Shown one piece after another: positions 33,672-43,137 of a stretch of DNA of 64,000 bases; within the stretch, counting starts at the first letter, position 1, and every line of letters begins with the position of its first letter. The stretch is from an uncultured Clostridiaceae bacterium (GTDB lineage: Bacteria; Bacillota; Clostridia; Clostridiales; Clostridiaceae). Both the position numbers and the translations under genes were made by a program. The notes beneath the pieces were generated by a model, which worked only from the letters and a program-made list of their open reading frames with translations, did no database searches and was not told the origin of the DNA. Location of the stretch: positions 1-64,000 of the forward strand of contig CAMJGD010000009.1 in assembly GCA_946405135.1 (NCBI GenBank). The letters are read 5' to 3'.

Positions 33672-35663
33672 TTATCTTTTTTCCTTTATAAGTCCCTTTC
33701 TATAAGCAGAAAGAAGCTTTTTTAAATCTCTTATCTGACTTTCAAGTTCTTCCCCTATATCTGTATCTCCTACTCGTTTTCTTTCCACAGTCTGCTCAAG
33801 TATTACCATGGATGATAGTATATCTGTTTCTTCAGTTATAGCTGCTTCTGCAGATTTAAATGGCTGATGAGATACTAGCTGCAATCCAAAAGAATTATAA
33901 ATGAGAGTATATCCTGCAATGCCTGTTTTCCCTTGATAGGCTCTTGAAAATCCTCCATCTATCACAAGGAGCTTTCCTTTTGCTTTAATGGGACTTTCAC
34001 CTTTCTTTTTTTCCACAGGTATATGACCATTTATAATATGAGAATCTTTACTGTTTAGATTAAATTCTTCAAATATCATATTACACATATTTTCATCATC
34101 TCTTAATTTGTAATAAGCATTTTTGTTTTCTTTATGAGTTTCTTCATCATCAATAAAATATCTTTCAAAAGTAGTCATCTTATCTTTACCAAATAGCGGA
34201 GAATATGGACCTGTCCATAAGTACCACATTATATCAACACCATAGCTTTTAGCTTCAGTGTTATTGCTATAAAAATATCCTTCTCTAGCCAATCTATCAA
34301 ACTCATCTAAAAGACCTTTCCCACTAAACTCCTTGTCTCTTAATTTTACACTTTGAAAGGTACCATCTTCTTTTAATGGTACACATCCATGAAATAATAA
34401 ATTAGAATTGCATTTTAAATACATACTTCCCTTTGAAAAAAGAAAAGTTATATGTCTTTGAAGTTTTTCACTGTTAATAAATGAAGATTTTAATTTATCT
34501 ACAAGTTCTCTCTCTTCTTCTGTCAATTTGTAAGGATCTTTAGGATCTATAGTAGGAAACTCCTTATCATTCAAGTTATAGACGTTACCATAAAGTTCAA
34601 TAGTCCCTTCATTATAGTCTATTTTATGCAGAAGAAGTCTTTGTTCCATATTAAATTCAGGTCTTCTTTCAACTACTTCTTTTTCCAATTTAAACTGTAT
34701 TATAGCTATAGCCTTATGCATCTTAGATATAAGCTCTATTTCCGTAATACTGTAACTCTTTTCGCAATCAAATTTAGGTTTAAAACTTAGACAAGGATCA
34801 TTTTTATAGAACTCAAGAGCAAAAGTAGCAAGAGGTAACATATTTATACCATAACCATCTTCGATGGTATCAAGATTAGCGTATCTTGCAGATATTCTTA
34901 AAACATTAGCTATACATACTTCAGAACCAGCAGCTGCTCCCATCCATAGTATATCATGATTACCCCACTGTATATCCACAGCATGATAATCTATAAGAGT
35001 ATCTAATATGATATCAGCACCAGGTCCTCTATCGAATATATCTCCCACTATATGAAGCCTATCTATAACCAATCTTTGAATCAATTTTGAAAGAGCTATT
35101 ATAAACTCTTTTGATCTATCTATGGCTATTATGGTATTTATAATCTCATCATAATACTCTTGTTTATTAACTTTACCTGGCTGCTCATGTAACAGTTCTT
35201 CTATAATATAAGAAAAATCTTTAGGCAGAGCTTTTCTTACTTTTGATCTAGTATATTTTGAAGATGCATGCCTGCAAATCTCTATAAGTCTATACAAAGT
35301 TATTCTATACCAATCTTCTATGTTTTCTTCTTGTTTTAATATTAGTTCAATTTTTTGTTCAGGATAGTATATTAAAGTAGCTAAACTTTTTTTCTCACTA
35401 TCTCTAAGAGTATTTCCAAATATATCATCTATTTTTCTTTTTATAACTCCCGAGGCATTTTTAAGTACATGAACAAAGGGCTCGTATTCCCCGTGTATAT
35501 CTGTAAGAAAATGTTCTGTTCCTTTAGGTAGATTAAGTATAGCCTGTAAATTTATTATTTCTGTACTTGCTGCAGCAATAGTTGAATATCTTTCTGCAAG
35601 CAAATTTAGATATTTTAAATCCTTATAAATATCTTCTGTAAAAGGCTCATACATAAATGCCAT
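33672..35663 (-). CDS. fbp: Fructose-1,6-bisphosphatase class III
   Basis: The 663-residue protein is a class III FBPase of the YydE/Fbp type. It has the metallophosphatase motifs [24 protein letters not shown] and [16 protein letters not shown]. It dephosphorylates fructose-1,6-bisphosphate in gluconeogenesis in the cytoplasm. The open frame starts at a TTG at 35678, but GGGGTG is 5 nt before the ATG at 35663. It is monocistronic. Length is normal for the class. Confidence 0.95.
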   Translation of the reverse strand: MAFMYEPFTEDIYKDLKYLNLLAERYSTIAAASTEIINLQAILNLPKGTEHFLTDIHGEYEPFVHVLKNASGVIKRKIDDIFGNTLRDSEKKSLATLIYYPEQKIELILKQEENIEDWYRITLYRLIEICRHASSKYTRSKVRKALPKDFSYIIEELLHEQPGKVNKQEYYDEIINTIIAIDRSKEFIIALSKLIQRLVIDRLHIVGDIFDRGPGADIILDTLIDYHAVDIQWGNHDILWMGAAAGSEVCIANVLRISARYANLDTIEDGYGINMLPLATFALEFYKNDPCLSFKPKFDCEKSYSITEIELISKMHKAIAIIQFKLEKEVVERRPEFNMEQRLLLHKIDYNEGTIELYGNVYNLNDKEFPTIDPKDPYKLTEEERELVDKLKSSFINSEKLQRHITFLFSKGSMYLKCNSNLLFHGCVPLKEDGTFQSVKLRDKEFSGKGLLDEFDRLAREGYFYSNNTEAKSYGVDIMWYLWTGPYSPLFGKDKMTTFERYFIDDEETHKENKNAYYKLRDDENMCNMIFEEFNLNSKDSHIINGHIPVEKKKGESPIKAKGKLLVIDGGFSRAYQGKTGIAGYTLIYNSFGLQLVSHQPFKSAEAAITEETDILSSMVILEQTVERKRVGDTDIGEELESQIRDLKKLLSAYRKGLIKEKR

Positions 35664-35787
35664 TATTTCACCCCGCAATACTATTTTAAGTAGTATATTA
35701 CATATAGCTATTATACTATACTATTTGTATATTTTCTACAAATATATTTGTAAAAAATTACTTTTATTTAAATTTAATTTTTATTAA

Positions 35788-37182
35788 TTATTTCAAATTA
35801 TTTACTCTATATATAAAAAATAGAAACATAAGTATTGCATCTATTCCCCATTGAAAAGTAGTTATCCACCATACATAAGTTACATCGTATCCAAGTGTTT
35901 TAATAAAATAATATATCAGAGGAAGCCTTATGAGCCATCCTGTAATACAGGATATGATAAAAGGTCCTTTAGTGTCACCCATACCTTTTAAAGCTCCCGC
36001 AAAAACTGTAGATATGGCTATAAATGGCTGTTCAAAAGCTCCTATGGCTAAACATTTACTTGCCCAATAAGCTACTTCTCTTTCTTGAGAAGATAAAAAC
36101 AGCTTAACTAATATTGGAGACATATTTAAAAAAATTATGCCAAAAGAGCACATTATGATAGTAGCTAAAAACATGGAATCATAAGATACTTTCTTAAGCT
36201 TTTTATAATCTTTCTTTCCAAGATTTACTCCTACTAAAGTTGTAGCTGTAATACCAAAAGCCATACCTGGTGTAATTGAAATAGTTTCTACAGTATTGGC
36301 TATCTGATCAGCTGCAAATGCTATACTTCCTGTATGTATTATGATACTTGTACACAAAAATCTGCTTAAGCTATATCCTGCTTCTTCAAAGGAGGAGGGT
36401 ATAGAAAGCATCATCATATTTTTTGCATCCTTAATAAAACCTTTTTTTAGCTTAAATAAGTTTAATTCCATATGAAAAGTTATATAATAAAACAAAAATA
36501 TAAATCCAGTAAAATAGCTTATAAAGGAAGCTAAAGCAGAGCCTTCCATCACCTTATAAGGATTATTCAATATAAATATAAAATCAAAAAAAATTTTTAA
36601 TGCAAATTCTATTAAAGCTCTTATAAAAGGTATCATAGTGTTCTCATAGGCTATAAGTATAGAATTCATTACACTGGACAACATAAAAAAAAATAGAGAT
36701 ACAATGTTTATATTTAAAAAATTGCTGGAATATTTTAATACCTCTTCTCTTGCTCCCATCATATAAAGTAATTTTTCTTTTAATATAAATAAAATAAAAA
36801 TAAGCAGAAAAGAAATAGCAACTCCTAAAATAAAACCTATGCTGCAATACCTTTTGGCTAGTTCATACTGTCTAGCACCAAGAAATCTTGAAATAAAAGA
36901 AATCATTCCTATACATATTCCAGAAGATATAAAGATAGTTATAAAAACATTGGTTAAATTATTACTTATTCCTATTACGGTTACAGCCATATTTCCACCA
37001 AATTTCCCCATAATCATAAGGTCAAATATAGACATGAAGGTATAAACGGTCATCTGGGCTATGATAGGAAGAGTAATATTTAATATATTTGAACCATCAG
37101 ATGAATTCTTCATTTTAAAAATTCTTCTCCTACTTACTACTCTATATAAGTATAAAAAACTTTTGATAAAATATTCCTTCAT
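35788..37182 (-). CDS. MATE family efflux transporter
   Basis: The 464-residue membrane protein has twelve predicted helices in two MatE domains, with MTVYTFMSIFDLMIMGKFGG near the start as in NorM/DinF-like members. It exports cationic or organic compounds using a sodium or proton gradient. The N-terminus before residue 24 (basic, Tyr-rich) is unusual, and the site before the first ATG is poor; a start at 37113 after GTAGGAG is an alternative. Substrate unknown. A related MATE gene lies at 58453-59817. Confidence 0.87.
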   Translation of the reverse strand: MKEYFIKSFLYLYRVVSRRRIFKMKNSSDGSNILNITLPIIAQMTVYTFMSIFDLMIMGKFGGNMAVTVIGISNNLTNVFITIFISSGICIGMISFISRFLGARQYELAKRYCSIGFILGVAISFLLIFILFILKEKLLYMMGAREEVLKYSSNFLNINIVSLFFFMLSSVMNSILIAYENTMIPFIRALIEFALKIFFDFIFILNNPYKVMEGSALASFISYFTGFIFLFYYITFHMELNLFKLKKGFIKDAKNMMMLSIPSSFEEAGYSLSRFLCTSIIIHTGSIAFAADQIANTVETISITPGMAFGITATTLVGVNLGKKDYKKLKKVSYDSMFLATIIMCSFGIIFLNMSPILVKLFLSSQEREVAYWASKCLAIGAFEQPFIAISTVFAGALKGMGDTKGPFIISCITGWLIRLPLIYYFIKTLGYDVTYVWWITTFQWGIDAILMFLFFIYRVNNLK

Positions 37183-37316
37183 TAAACCATATTATTTTTT
37201 TATATTTCACTAGAGAAAGTGAAATACTATTTATATTGCTAAGTTAAATTTTAAAAATTGAATATATATTTAAAATATACATACTAGAGCATACTAAAAT
37301 AGGAAAGGAAGGTGAA

Positions 37317-37368
37317 TACCGTTATAAATTTGCTAAATATAAAGTTTTAGCAGCTTTATTTAACGGTA
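37317..37368 (+). other. Nested inverted repeat before amidase gene
   Basis: TACCGTTA (37317-37324) and TAACGGTA (37361-37368) form perfect outer arms, with an inner GCTAAA/TTTAGC stem. It ends 7 nt before the start codon and lies between a strong AGGAAGG motif and that start. Confidence 0.5.
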
Positions 37369-37375
37369 CTATAAA

Positions 37376-38554
37376 ATGATTAAGATAAAAAGCGCCATGA
37401 TGAAATATTTTATATTAATCCCATTATTAATAAACTTTACGCCTAAGTCTGTTTACGCTGTAGAAGTTAATGATGCTACCAAAGAAAATATTCAAAATGA
37501 AATAAACCTCATATTCAATGATAGGTGTTCTATGTTCTTAACTGGAGATTTATCCTCCTTGCCTTATTATTTTGATACTTCCAATAAATTTGGAACATGG
37601 GCTTTAGAACATGAGATAAAAAGAATACGATACCTGCGAGATTGGTCTAATCAAAGAGATATAAAATTTACAAATATAGAATCTGAAACTCAGATAAAAA
37701 AAGTAACCCCTACCTCCAGAGGAATGAGAGTAAGAGCAGATGAATATTATAAATTTCAATATATATATCCTAATGATGCTGAACCCATAATAAACAACTT
37801 TGGCGTAAGTTTAATACATTCCATGGAATTAATAAAAAAAGGAGATAGATGGATCATATATAATGATTGGTATACTGACTGCTTTGAAGATGCATTAAAA
37901 TCCTATTCTGGAGAATTAAATGATAAAGAAACACCTTCTGATAAACCAAAGTATACTTTACCCTGCTGCCCAAAAGAAGAATTTATTCAAAAAGATGTAC
38001 CAAAAGGGCATTATAATAGAGTAAAAGCTGTGGAATATGCGGATAAATATTGTGGAATACCTTGGGCTAGCGGTAATCCTCAAAAGTATAACAAAAAGTA
38101 TAAAAACTTTACAGGTATAGGTGGAAATTGTACTAATTATGTATCTCAATGTTTAGGAGATACAGAAGGCGGTGGATTAAAATTCGATGGTACCTGGTAC
38201 TGTATATACAATAAATATGACGGAGCTTCTGGAAGTTCTGCCTGGGTCAATGCAGATGCTCTTAAAAATTATCTTATATATAGCGGAAGAGGCATGATAA
38301 TAAAAAAAGGTGACTTTAAAGCTGTCACATCACCTACAAATGAGCTTTCCTGCGGCGCTGTTTCCAAACTCCAATTAGGGGATTTAATCTGTTATGCTAA
38401 AGGTTCAGACATTGATCATTTTGCCATAGTAACTGGATTTGACTCTCATGGATATCCACTTATAAATTCCCATACTACAGATAGATATCATGTGCCTTGG
38501 GACCTAGGCTGGGGAGATAAAAATATATCCTTTTATCTAATTCACATGAGATAA
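37376..38554 (+). CDS. Secreted putative amidase (amidase_6 domain)
   Basis: The 392-residue protein has a signal peptide (KYFILIPLLINF, cleavage after SVYA), a variable N-terminal region and a C-terminal amidase_6 domain from about residue 210. The domain has the motif GGNCTNYVSQCL with its likely nucleophile Cys, a later His in DIDHFAIVTGFD, and SHTTDRYHVPW. The family resembles NlpC/P60 folds and may act on cell-wall peptides. The ribosome binding site before the ATG is weak and a stem-loop is adjacent; an alternative ATG lies 21 nt downstream. It is monocistronic and probably extracellular. Confidence 0.85.
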   Translation: MIKIKSAMMKYFILIPLLINFTPKSVYAVEVNDATKENIQNEINLIFNDRCSMFLTGDLSSLPYYFDTSNKFGTWALEHEIKRIRYLRDWSNQRDIKFTNIESETQIKKVTPTSRGMRVRADEYYKFQYIYPNDAEPIINNFGVSLIHSMELIKKGDRWIIYNDWYTDCFEDALKSYSGELNDKETPSDKPKYTLPCCPKEEFIQKDVPKGHYNRVKAVEYADKYCGIPWASGNPQKYNKKYKNFTGIGGNCTNYVSQCLGDTEGGGLKFDGTWYCIYNKYDGASGSSAWVNADALKNYLIYSGRGMIIKKGDFKAVTSPTNELSCGAVSKLQLGDLICYAKGSDIDHFAIVTGFDSHGYPLINSHTTDRYHVPWDLGWGDKNISFYLIHMR

Positions 38555-38584
38555 AAAATTTTGTATCTATGCATACAAAATTTT
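38555..38584 (+). terminator. Terminator of amidase gene
   Basis: Perfect 12-bp arms AAAATTTTGTAT and ATACAAAATTTT enclose a 6-nt loop immediately after the stop codon. Confidence 0.75.
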
Positions 38585-38588
38585 ATAA

Positions 38589-38623
38589 AAATAAAGGATT
38601 GCGAAAATCACAATCCTTTATTT
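38589..38623 (-). terminator. Terminator of osmolyte transporter operon
   Basis: Perfect 13-bp arms (38589-38601 and 38611-38623) enclose a 9-nt loop. On the minus strand a TTTATAAAATTTT stretch follows. It overlaps the stop of the permease gene. Confidence 0.8.
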
Positions 38624-40197
38624 CAATTTTTAATTAAATTCTGCTCTCTTAAAAAATCCTCTGCTACTTTTCTTGGTTCCTGATTTAACTTATCAACTTT
38701 ATAATTTAACTCTCTCATAGTATCTTCATCCAATTTTCCTGCTAATTTGTTTACTATACCCTCTATTTCTGGATACTTTTTTAATGTATCTTTTCTTATT
38801 ACAGGAAATGCATAATAGGGTGGAAAAAAGTTTTTGTCATCCTTAAGAACTTTAAGATCAAAAGCTTTTAATAATCCATCTGTATAAAAGGCATCTGTTA
38901 CTTGAGCTTTATCACTATTTATAGAGCTATATCTCAATCCTCCATCTAAGGCTTTTGTATCTTTAAAATTCATATTATAAGCTTTTTTTAGACCTAAGTA
39001 CCCATCTTCTCTATTTAGAAACTCTATGGTAGAACCAAGTATTAAATCATTACTTACCTTAGCAAGATCTGAAAAATTTTCTAAATTGTATTTTTCAGCT
39101 GTATCCTTCCTTACTGCCAAAGTATATGTATTATTAAATCCTAAAGGTTTTAATAATTCTCCATTATATTCTTGGCTAAAATACCTTTTCACCTTATTAT
39201 AAGCTTCATCTGCATCATTTATAGCAGGTTCTTTCATTATATTTACTAAAGCTGTACCTGTATATTCCACATACATATCTAACTCTTTAGCTCTAAAGGC
39301 AGAAAATGTAACACTAGATCCTCCTAAATTCATTTTTCTTTCTACTTTAATGTCACTATTCTCTTCTATAAGCGTTGCAAGCATATTACCTAGTATTAGC
39401 TGCTCATTATAATTTTTTGATCCTACTACTATTTTCTTCTTATTGCCTGAGAAAACTTTAAACCCGCCTAGAATTAAAGCAATAACTAAAATAACTGCTG
39501 CAAATTTATACACTTTTTTATTTTTTAATGTTTTTCTTGAACTTTTTTTGTTTTTAGATATTCCTCTAGGAGTCACTGCATATTCAATTTTGCTTATAAT
39601 AAAATCCATAAGAAGGGCTAATATACAAGCTGGTATGGCTCCTGCCAAAATCATATAATTATTAACGGTTTGGACTCCTGAAAACACCATATATCCAAGT
39701 CCTCCAGCCCCAACAAAAGCTGCTATAGTCATAAGTCCTACCGCTGTTACCGCAGATATTCTTACTCCAGCCATAATTACTGGCAAAGCTAAAGGTAATT
39801 CTACCATAACAAGCATCTCTCTTCTTGTCATACCCATAGCTTTAGCTGCTTCTTTCATATCACTATTTATATTTTTTATTCCAGTATAAGTATTTTTTAA
39901 TATAGGAAGTAAAGAATACAAAAATACCATAATTACAGCTGGTTTACTGCCTATCCCCAAAACCGGAATTAAAAATCCTAGCAGTGCTAAACTTGGTATA
40001 GCTTGTACTACATTGGCAATTCCTAATATAGGAGTGGCTAATTTTTCTTTTCTAGTTATTAATATTCCTAATGGCACACCTACTAAAATTGCTAACACCA
40101 CTGAAATCAAAGTAAGTCCAATATGTTCACCTATTAAGGTTAATATTTCCATTCTTCTAGATATAATAAAGTTTATAAACTCTTTTATGCCATTCAT
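38623..40197 (-). CDS. Osmolyte ABC transporter permease fused to substrate-binding protein (OpuB/OpuC-type)
   Basis: The 524-residue protein joins a BPD-type permease (about 1-210, six helices, with the EAA-like motif EAAKAMGMTRREML) to a membrane-tethered binding domain (about 255-524, starting KIVVGSKNYNEQ as in OpuAC/OpuBC-type quaternary-amine binders). A basic linker and a helix at about 230-250 separate them. Separate genes are the usual form in Bacillus OpuB/OpuC; the fusion resembles BusAB-like arrangements. It probably imports glycine betaine, carnitine or choline. It lies 12 nt after the ATPase gene, with GGAGGTG before its ATG. Confidence 0.9.
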   Translation of the reverse strand: MNGIKEFINFIISRRMEILTLIGEHIGLTLISVVLAILVGVPLGILITRKEKLATPILGIANVVQAIPSLALLGFLIPVLGIGSKPAVIMVFLYSLLPILKNTYTGIKNINSDMKEAAKAMGMTRREMLVMVELPLALPVIMAGVRISAVTAVGLMTIAAFVGAGGLGYMVFSGVQTVNNYMILAGAIPACILALLMDFIISKIEYAVTPRGISKNKKSSRKTLKNKKVYKFAAVILVIALILGGFKVFSGNKKKIVVGSKNYNEQLILGNMLATLIEENSDIKVERKMNLGGSSVTFSAFRAKELDMYVEYTGTALVNIMKEPAINDADEAYNKVKRYFSQEYNGELLKPLGFNNTYTLAVRKDTAEKYNLENFSDLAKVSNDLILGSTIEFLNREDGYLGLKKAYNMNFKDTKALDGGLRYSSINSDKAQVTDAFYTDGLLKAFDLKVLKDDKNFFPPYYAFPVIRKDTLKKYPEIEGIVNKLAGKLDEDTMRELNYKVDKLNQEPRKVAEDFLREQNLIKN

Positions 40198-40209
40198 AGA
40201 TTACACCTC

Positions 40210-41322
40210 CTAGTCTATATATTGAGAACTTAATACTGAAATTAATCTACTTTTTGTAACAAGTCCCTTCAATTTATTAGATTCATTTAATACTGGTAAG
40301 TACCCCACAGATGTATCATTCATTTTTGTTAATATATCTACTATAGACTCATTTTCTTTTATATATATAATATCTTTTTCCATTATATCTTTAATTTTCA
40401 GGTTATCATTTGCACCCTTTTTAAGTGCTTTTAAAGTTACAATGCCCTTTAATAAATTTTCTTTATCTACTATGAGCAAACTATCAACTTTTCTTTGTTT
40501 CATTATATTTATAGCTTGAAGTACAGTCCTTCCTTCATTAGTTGTCACAGGGTCTTCAATCATAATATCTGATACTTTTATCAATTCTGGCTTGTTCCAT
40601 ATTCTATTCTTTCCTATAAATTCTTCTACAAATCCTTCTGCAGGATCTTTAAGTATTTTTTCAGGAGTATCAAACTGAAGTATTTCCCCATCTTTCATTA
40701 TGCAAATTCTATCTCCCAATTTAAGCGCTTCATCCATATCATGAGTTACAAATACTATAGTCTTTTTAAGTTCTTGTTGAATAGCAAAAACTTCATCCTG
40801 TAGCTGATTTCTAGTTATTGGATCCAATGCACTAAAAGGTTCATCCATAAGTATTATATCCGGATTAGTAGCAAAAGCCCTTGCAACACCTATTCTTTGC
40901 TGCTGACCTCCACTAAGCTCTTCAGGATATCTATCCATATAATCTTCACCATTCATACCTACCATTTCCATAAGTTCATAGGTTCTCTTTATTATGTCCT
41001 CTTTAGTCCATTTTTTTAATTTAGGAACTAAACCTATATTTTCAGCTACTGTCATGTGAGGAAAAAGTCCTGTTTGCTGTATAACATATCCTATATTTCT
41101 TCTTAACTCTATAGTGTTTTCTTTAGATATGTCTTTACCATCAATTAATATACTTCCTGAACTGGGTAATATTAACTTATTTATCATTTTCAAAGTTGTA
41201 GTTTTTCCACAGCCACTCGGTCCAATAAGTACTACTAATTCTCCCTCATCTATTTTAAAGTTAATACCCTTTATAACAATTTTATTTTTGTAGGATTTAC
41301 TTACATTTACAAATTCAATCAT
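40210..41322 (-). CDS. Osmolyte ABC transporter ATPase with two CBS domains (OpuCA-like)
   Basis: The 370-residue ATPase has Walker A GPSGCGKTT near residue 35, signature ELSGGQQQR, Walker B IILMDEPFSALDP and His in VTHDMDEA. A C-terminal pair of CBS domains lies at about 245-305 and 310-365. CBS domains of this ATPase class bind c-di-AMP in Listeria OpuC. It is first of two genes and pairs with the fused permease-binding protein. A terminator hairpin lies in its leader within 27 nt of the start. Function: import of quaternary amines for osmoprotection. Confidence 0.92.
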   Translation of the reverse strand: MIEFVNVSKSYKNKIVIKGINFKIDEGELVVLIGPSGCGKTTTLKMINKLILPSSGSILIDGKDISKENTIELRRNIGYVIQQTGLFPHMTVAENIGLVPKLKKWTKEDIIKRTYELMEMVGMNGEDYMDRYPEELSGGQQQRIGVARAFATNPDIILMDEPFSALDPITRNQLQDEVFAIQQELKKTIVFVTHDMDEALKLGDRICIMKDGEILQFDTPEKILKDPAEGFVEEFIGKNRIWNKPELIKVSDIMIEDPVTTNEGRTVLQAINIMKQRKVDSLLIVDKENLLKGIVTLKALKKGANDNLKIKDIMEKDIIYIKENESIVDILTKMNDTSVGYLPVLNESNKLKGLVTKSRLISVLSSQYID

Positions 41323-41348
41323 CTCACCACTCCTTTATAAAAAATAAA

Positions 41349-41392
41349 ATCAAACCGACAACTTTATAATATCACAGAGTTGTCGGTTTGAT
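41349..41392 (-). terminator. Terminator in leader of osmolyte transporter operon
   Basis: Perfect 15-bp arms (41349-41363 and 41378-41392) enclose a 14-nt loop and are followed on the minus strand by TTTTATTTTTTAT. The T run ends right before the Shine-Dalgarno of the ATPase gene. Confidence 0.85.
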
Positions 41393-41467
41393 AAATTTAG
41401 TAAACGATTAAATTTGTAAATACTATGTTAATAATACTATTTTTTAATATTCAATATTTATAAAAAT

Positions 41468-41505
41468 AGAGCCTACAAATATTGATTACAATATCTATAG
41501 ACTCT
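41468..41505 (-). terminator. Terminator of BusR-like regulator gene
   Basis: The minus-strand RNA forms a 17-bp stem with three G-U pairs and a 4-nt loop, followed by ATTTTTAT. It lies 24 nt after the regulator stop codon. Confidence 0.8.
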
Positions 41506-41528
41506 ATACACCAATTATGAACATTATA

Positions 41529-42155
41529 TTAACTATATAAAAAATTACATACTTTATCATACACATCTTTATTTCCTATGACTACTATAGTGTCATCTAT
41601 TTGAAATTCATAATCTGGACCTGGTGATACCACTATATCTTTATTTCTTCTATAAGCAATTATGGTAGCACCAGTATTTTTCCAAAATCTTACTTCATTT
41701 ACCTTTTTCCCAATGTATTTGCTTTCTTCTTTAATTTTCACTTCTATAAGCACAAAAGGTGAAATGCTGTTAAATCTCTCCAAAAAATCTGAAATTTTAT
41801 TAAAATTTTCTTCTAACTCTATATCCAACTTCTTTTTTTTCTCTATGATGTCAGCTATATTTTCTCTCACTGTATTTATATACTCATTATTTTTATACCT
41901 TTCAATAAACTTTTCTGCGGCTGAAACAGAAAGCACATTTATTCCACTTCCTAAATTTGCAGAAACCACATCCATACCTTCTAATAAAGCAATAGCTCTT
42001 CTTATGGTCTCTGGTGAAACATTATATATTCCAGCCAAAGTAGATCTACCGCTTATTTTTTCACCTACTTTAAATTCTCCCCTTACTATTTTATTAGCAA
42101 TATCTAATGCTATGTTTCTATATAAAGGTGCAGATACATTTTTCATTATAATCAT
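41529..42155 (-). CDS. BusR-like GntR regulator with RCK_C (TrkA-C) domain
   Basis: The 208-residue protein has an N-terminal GntR winged helix (about 8-75, core STLAGIYNVSPETIRRAIAL), a helical linker at about 90-125 and a C-terminal RCK_C domain (about 130-208, with EVRFWKNTGATIIAYRR and VIGNKDVYDKV). This is the architecture of BusR, the c-di-AMP-responsive repressor of betaine uptake in lactic bacteria and streptococci. It lies just upstream of the CBS-containing osmolyte transporter. The start is ambiguous: GGAGG is 3 nt before the ATG at 42155 and 12 nt before that at 42146. Confidence 0.85.
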   Translation of the reverse strand: MIIMKNVSAPLYRNIALDIANKIVRGEFKVGEKISGRSTLAGIYNVSPETIRRAIALLEGMDVVSANLGSGINVLSVSAAEKFIERYKNNEYINTVRENIADIIEKKKKLDIELEENFNKISDFLERFNSISPFVLIEVKIKEESKYIGKKVNEVRFWKNTGATIIAYRRNKDIVVSPGPDYEFQIDDTIVVIGNKDVYDKVCNFLYS

Positions 42156-42365
42156 AATCCTCCATAATAATTAATACAATTAGTTAAATCGTTCTTATAA
42201 TTAAAAAAGTGAAGAATGCTTCTATAAGTTATTTTTCTATTACTTATACATTTTAGTAAATTACCAAAGTAAAATCAAATTTTTTAAAAATACTATAATT
42301 CTACACAATAAGTATTGAAAAGTAGAATACCTCTAATCATAATATACTGTAAAGGAGATGATTTT

Positions 42366-43031
42366 ATGAAATTACATGAAAAAAGTTTTAAAAAAGTTAT
42401 AACTAAAACATTTAATTTAAACTATTTAGTAGCTTTCCCAGAAGGATATGAAGAATCTTCTAACAAAAAATGGCCTTTAGTTCTATTCTTACATGGTGCC
42501 GGAGAAAGGGGAGAAGATTTAGAACTCTTAAAGGCACATGGTATCCCTAAACTTATATCTCAAGGTAAGAGTTTTCCCTTTATATCTGTATCACCTCAGT
42601 GTCCTGAAGATTCCTGGTGGACAGTACTTACGGATGAATTAAATGATTTTATTGATGATCTAATATGCACTCTTAACATAGATGTTGATAGAGTATATTT
42701 AACTGGTATAAGCATGGGTGGATTTGGCACCTGGAAGCTTGCTACAGAACATCCAGAAAAGTTTGCTGCCTTAGCTCCCATATGTGGTGGACCTTGGAGT
42801 ATTAACTTCTTTCAGAATTTAGATAAAATAAAGGATATACCTATTTGGACTTTTCATGGTGCTAAAGATGATGTGGTACCTATAAGTGGTACTGAACAGA
42901 TAGTATCTACCTTAAAAGAACTAGGCAGTAATGTAAAGTTTACCGTTTATCCTGAAGCCAACCATGATTCTTGGACTGTAACCTATGAAAATCCTGAATT
43001 ATTTAAATGGCTTTTAAACCAACATAAATAG
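42366..43031 (+). CDS. Alpha/beta hydrolase, phospholipase/carboxylesterase-like
   Basis: The 221-residue cytoplasmic protein has the nucleophile elbow GISMGGFG (Ser near 116), preceding LFLHGAGERG oxyanion loop, and late Asp (AKDDVVP) and His (ANHDSW). This matches the dienelactone-hydrolase/prolyl-oligopeptidase-like and esterase group. The frame opens at 42315, but AAAGGAG lies 9 nt before the ATG at 42366. It is monocistronic and ends in a terminator. The natural ester is unknown. Confidence 0.87.
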   Translation: MKLHEKSFKKVITKTFNLNYLVAFPEGYEESSNKKWPLVLFLHGAGERGEDLELLKAHGIPKLISQGKSFPFISVSPQCPEDSWWTVLTDELNDFIDDLICTLNIDVDRVYLTGISMGGFGTWKLATEHPEKFAALAPICGGPWSINFFQNLDKIKDIPIWTFHGAKDDVVPISGTEQIVSTLKELGSNVKFTVYPEANHDSWTVTYENPELFKWLLNQHK

Positions 43032-43032
43032 T

Positions 43033-43069
43033 AAAAAGAGCTTGCACTTAAATTGTGCTAGCTCTTTTT
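43033..43069. terminator. Terminator of hydrolase gene
   Basis: Arms AAAAAGAGCT-T-GCAC and GTGC-T-AGCTCTTTTT form a 14-bp stem with one T-T mismatch; a T run follows on the plus strand. Confidence 0.85.
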
Positions 43070-43137
43070 ATAATAATCTTACTAATTATTCTATATAAAA
43101 GCAAATTACATTATTTTGCCATAGTATTATACTTTTC

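Noticed and set aside
37311-37349. Short GTG-initiated peptide before the amidase gene
   Set aside because: The GTG lies within the purine-rich site that would be its own Shine-Dalgarno, and no homology is apparent.
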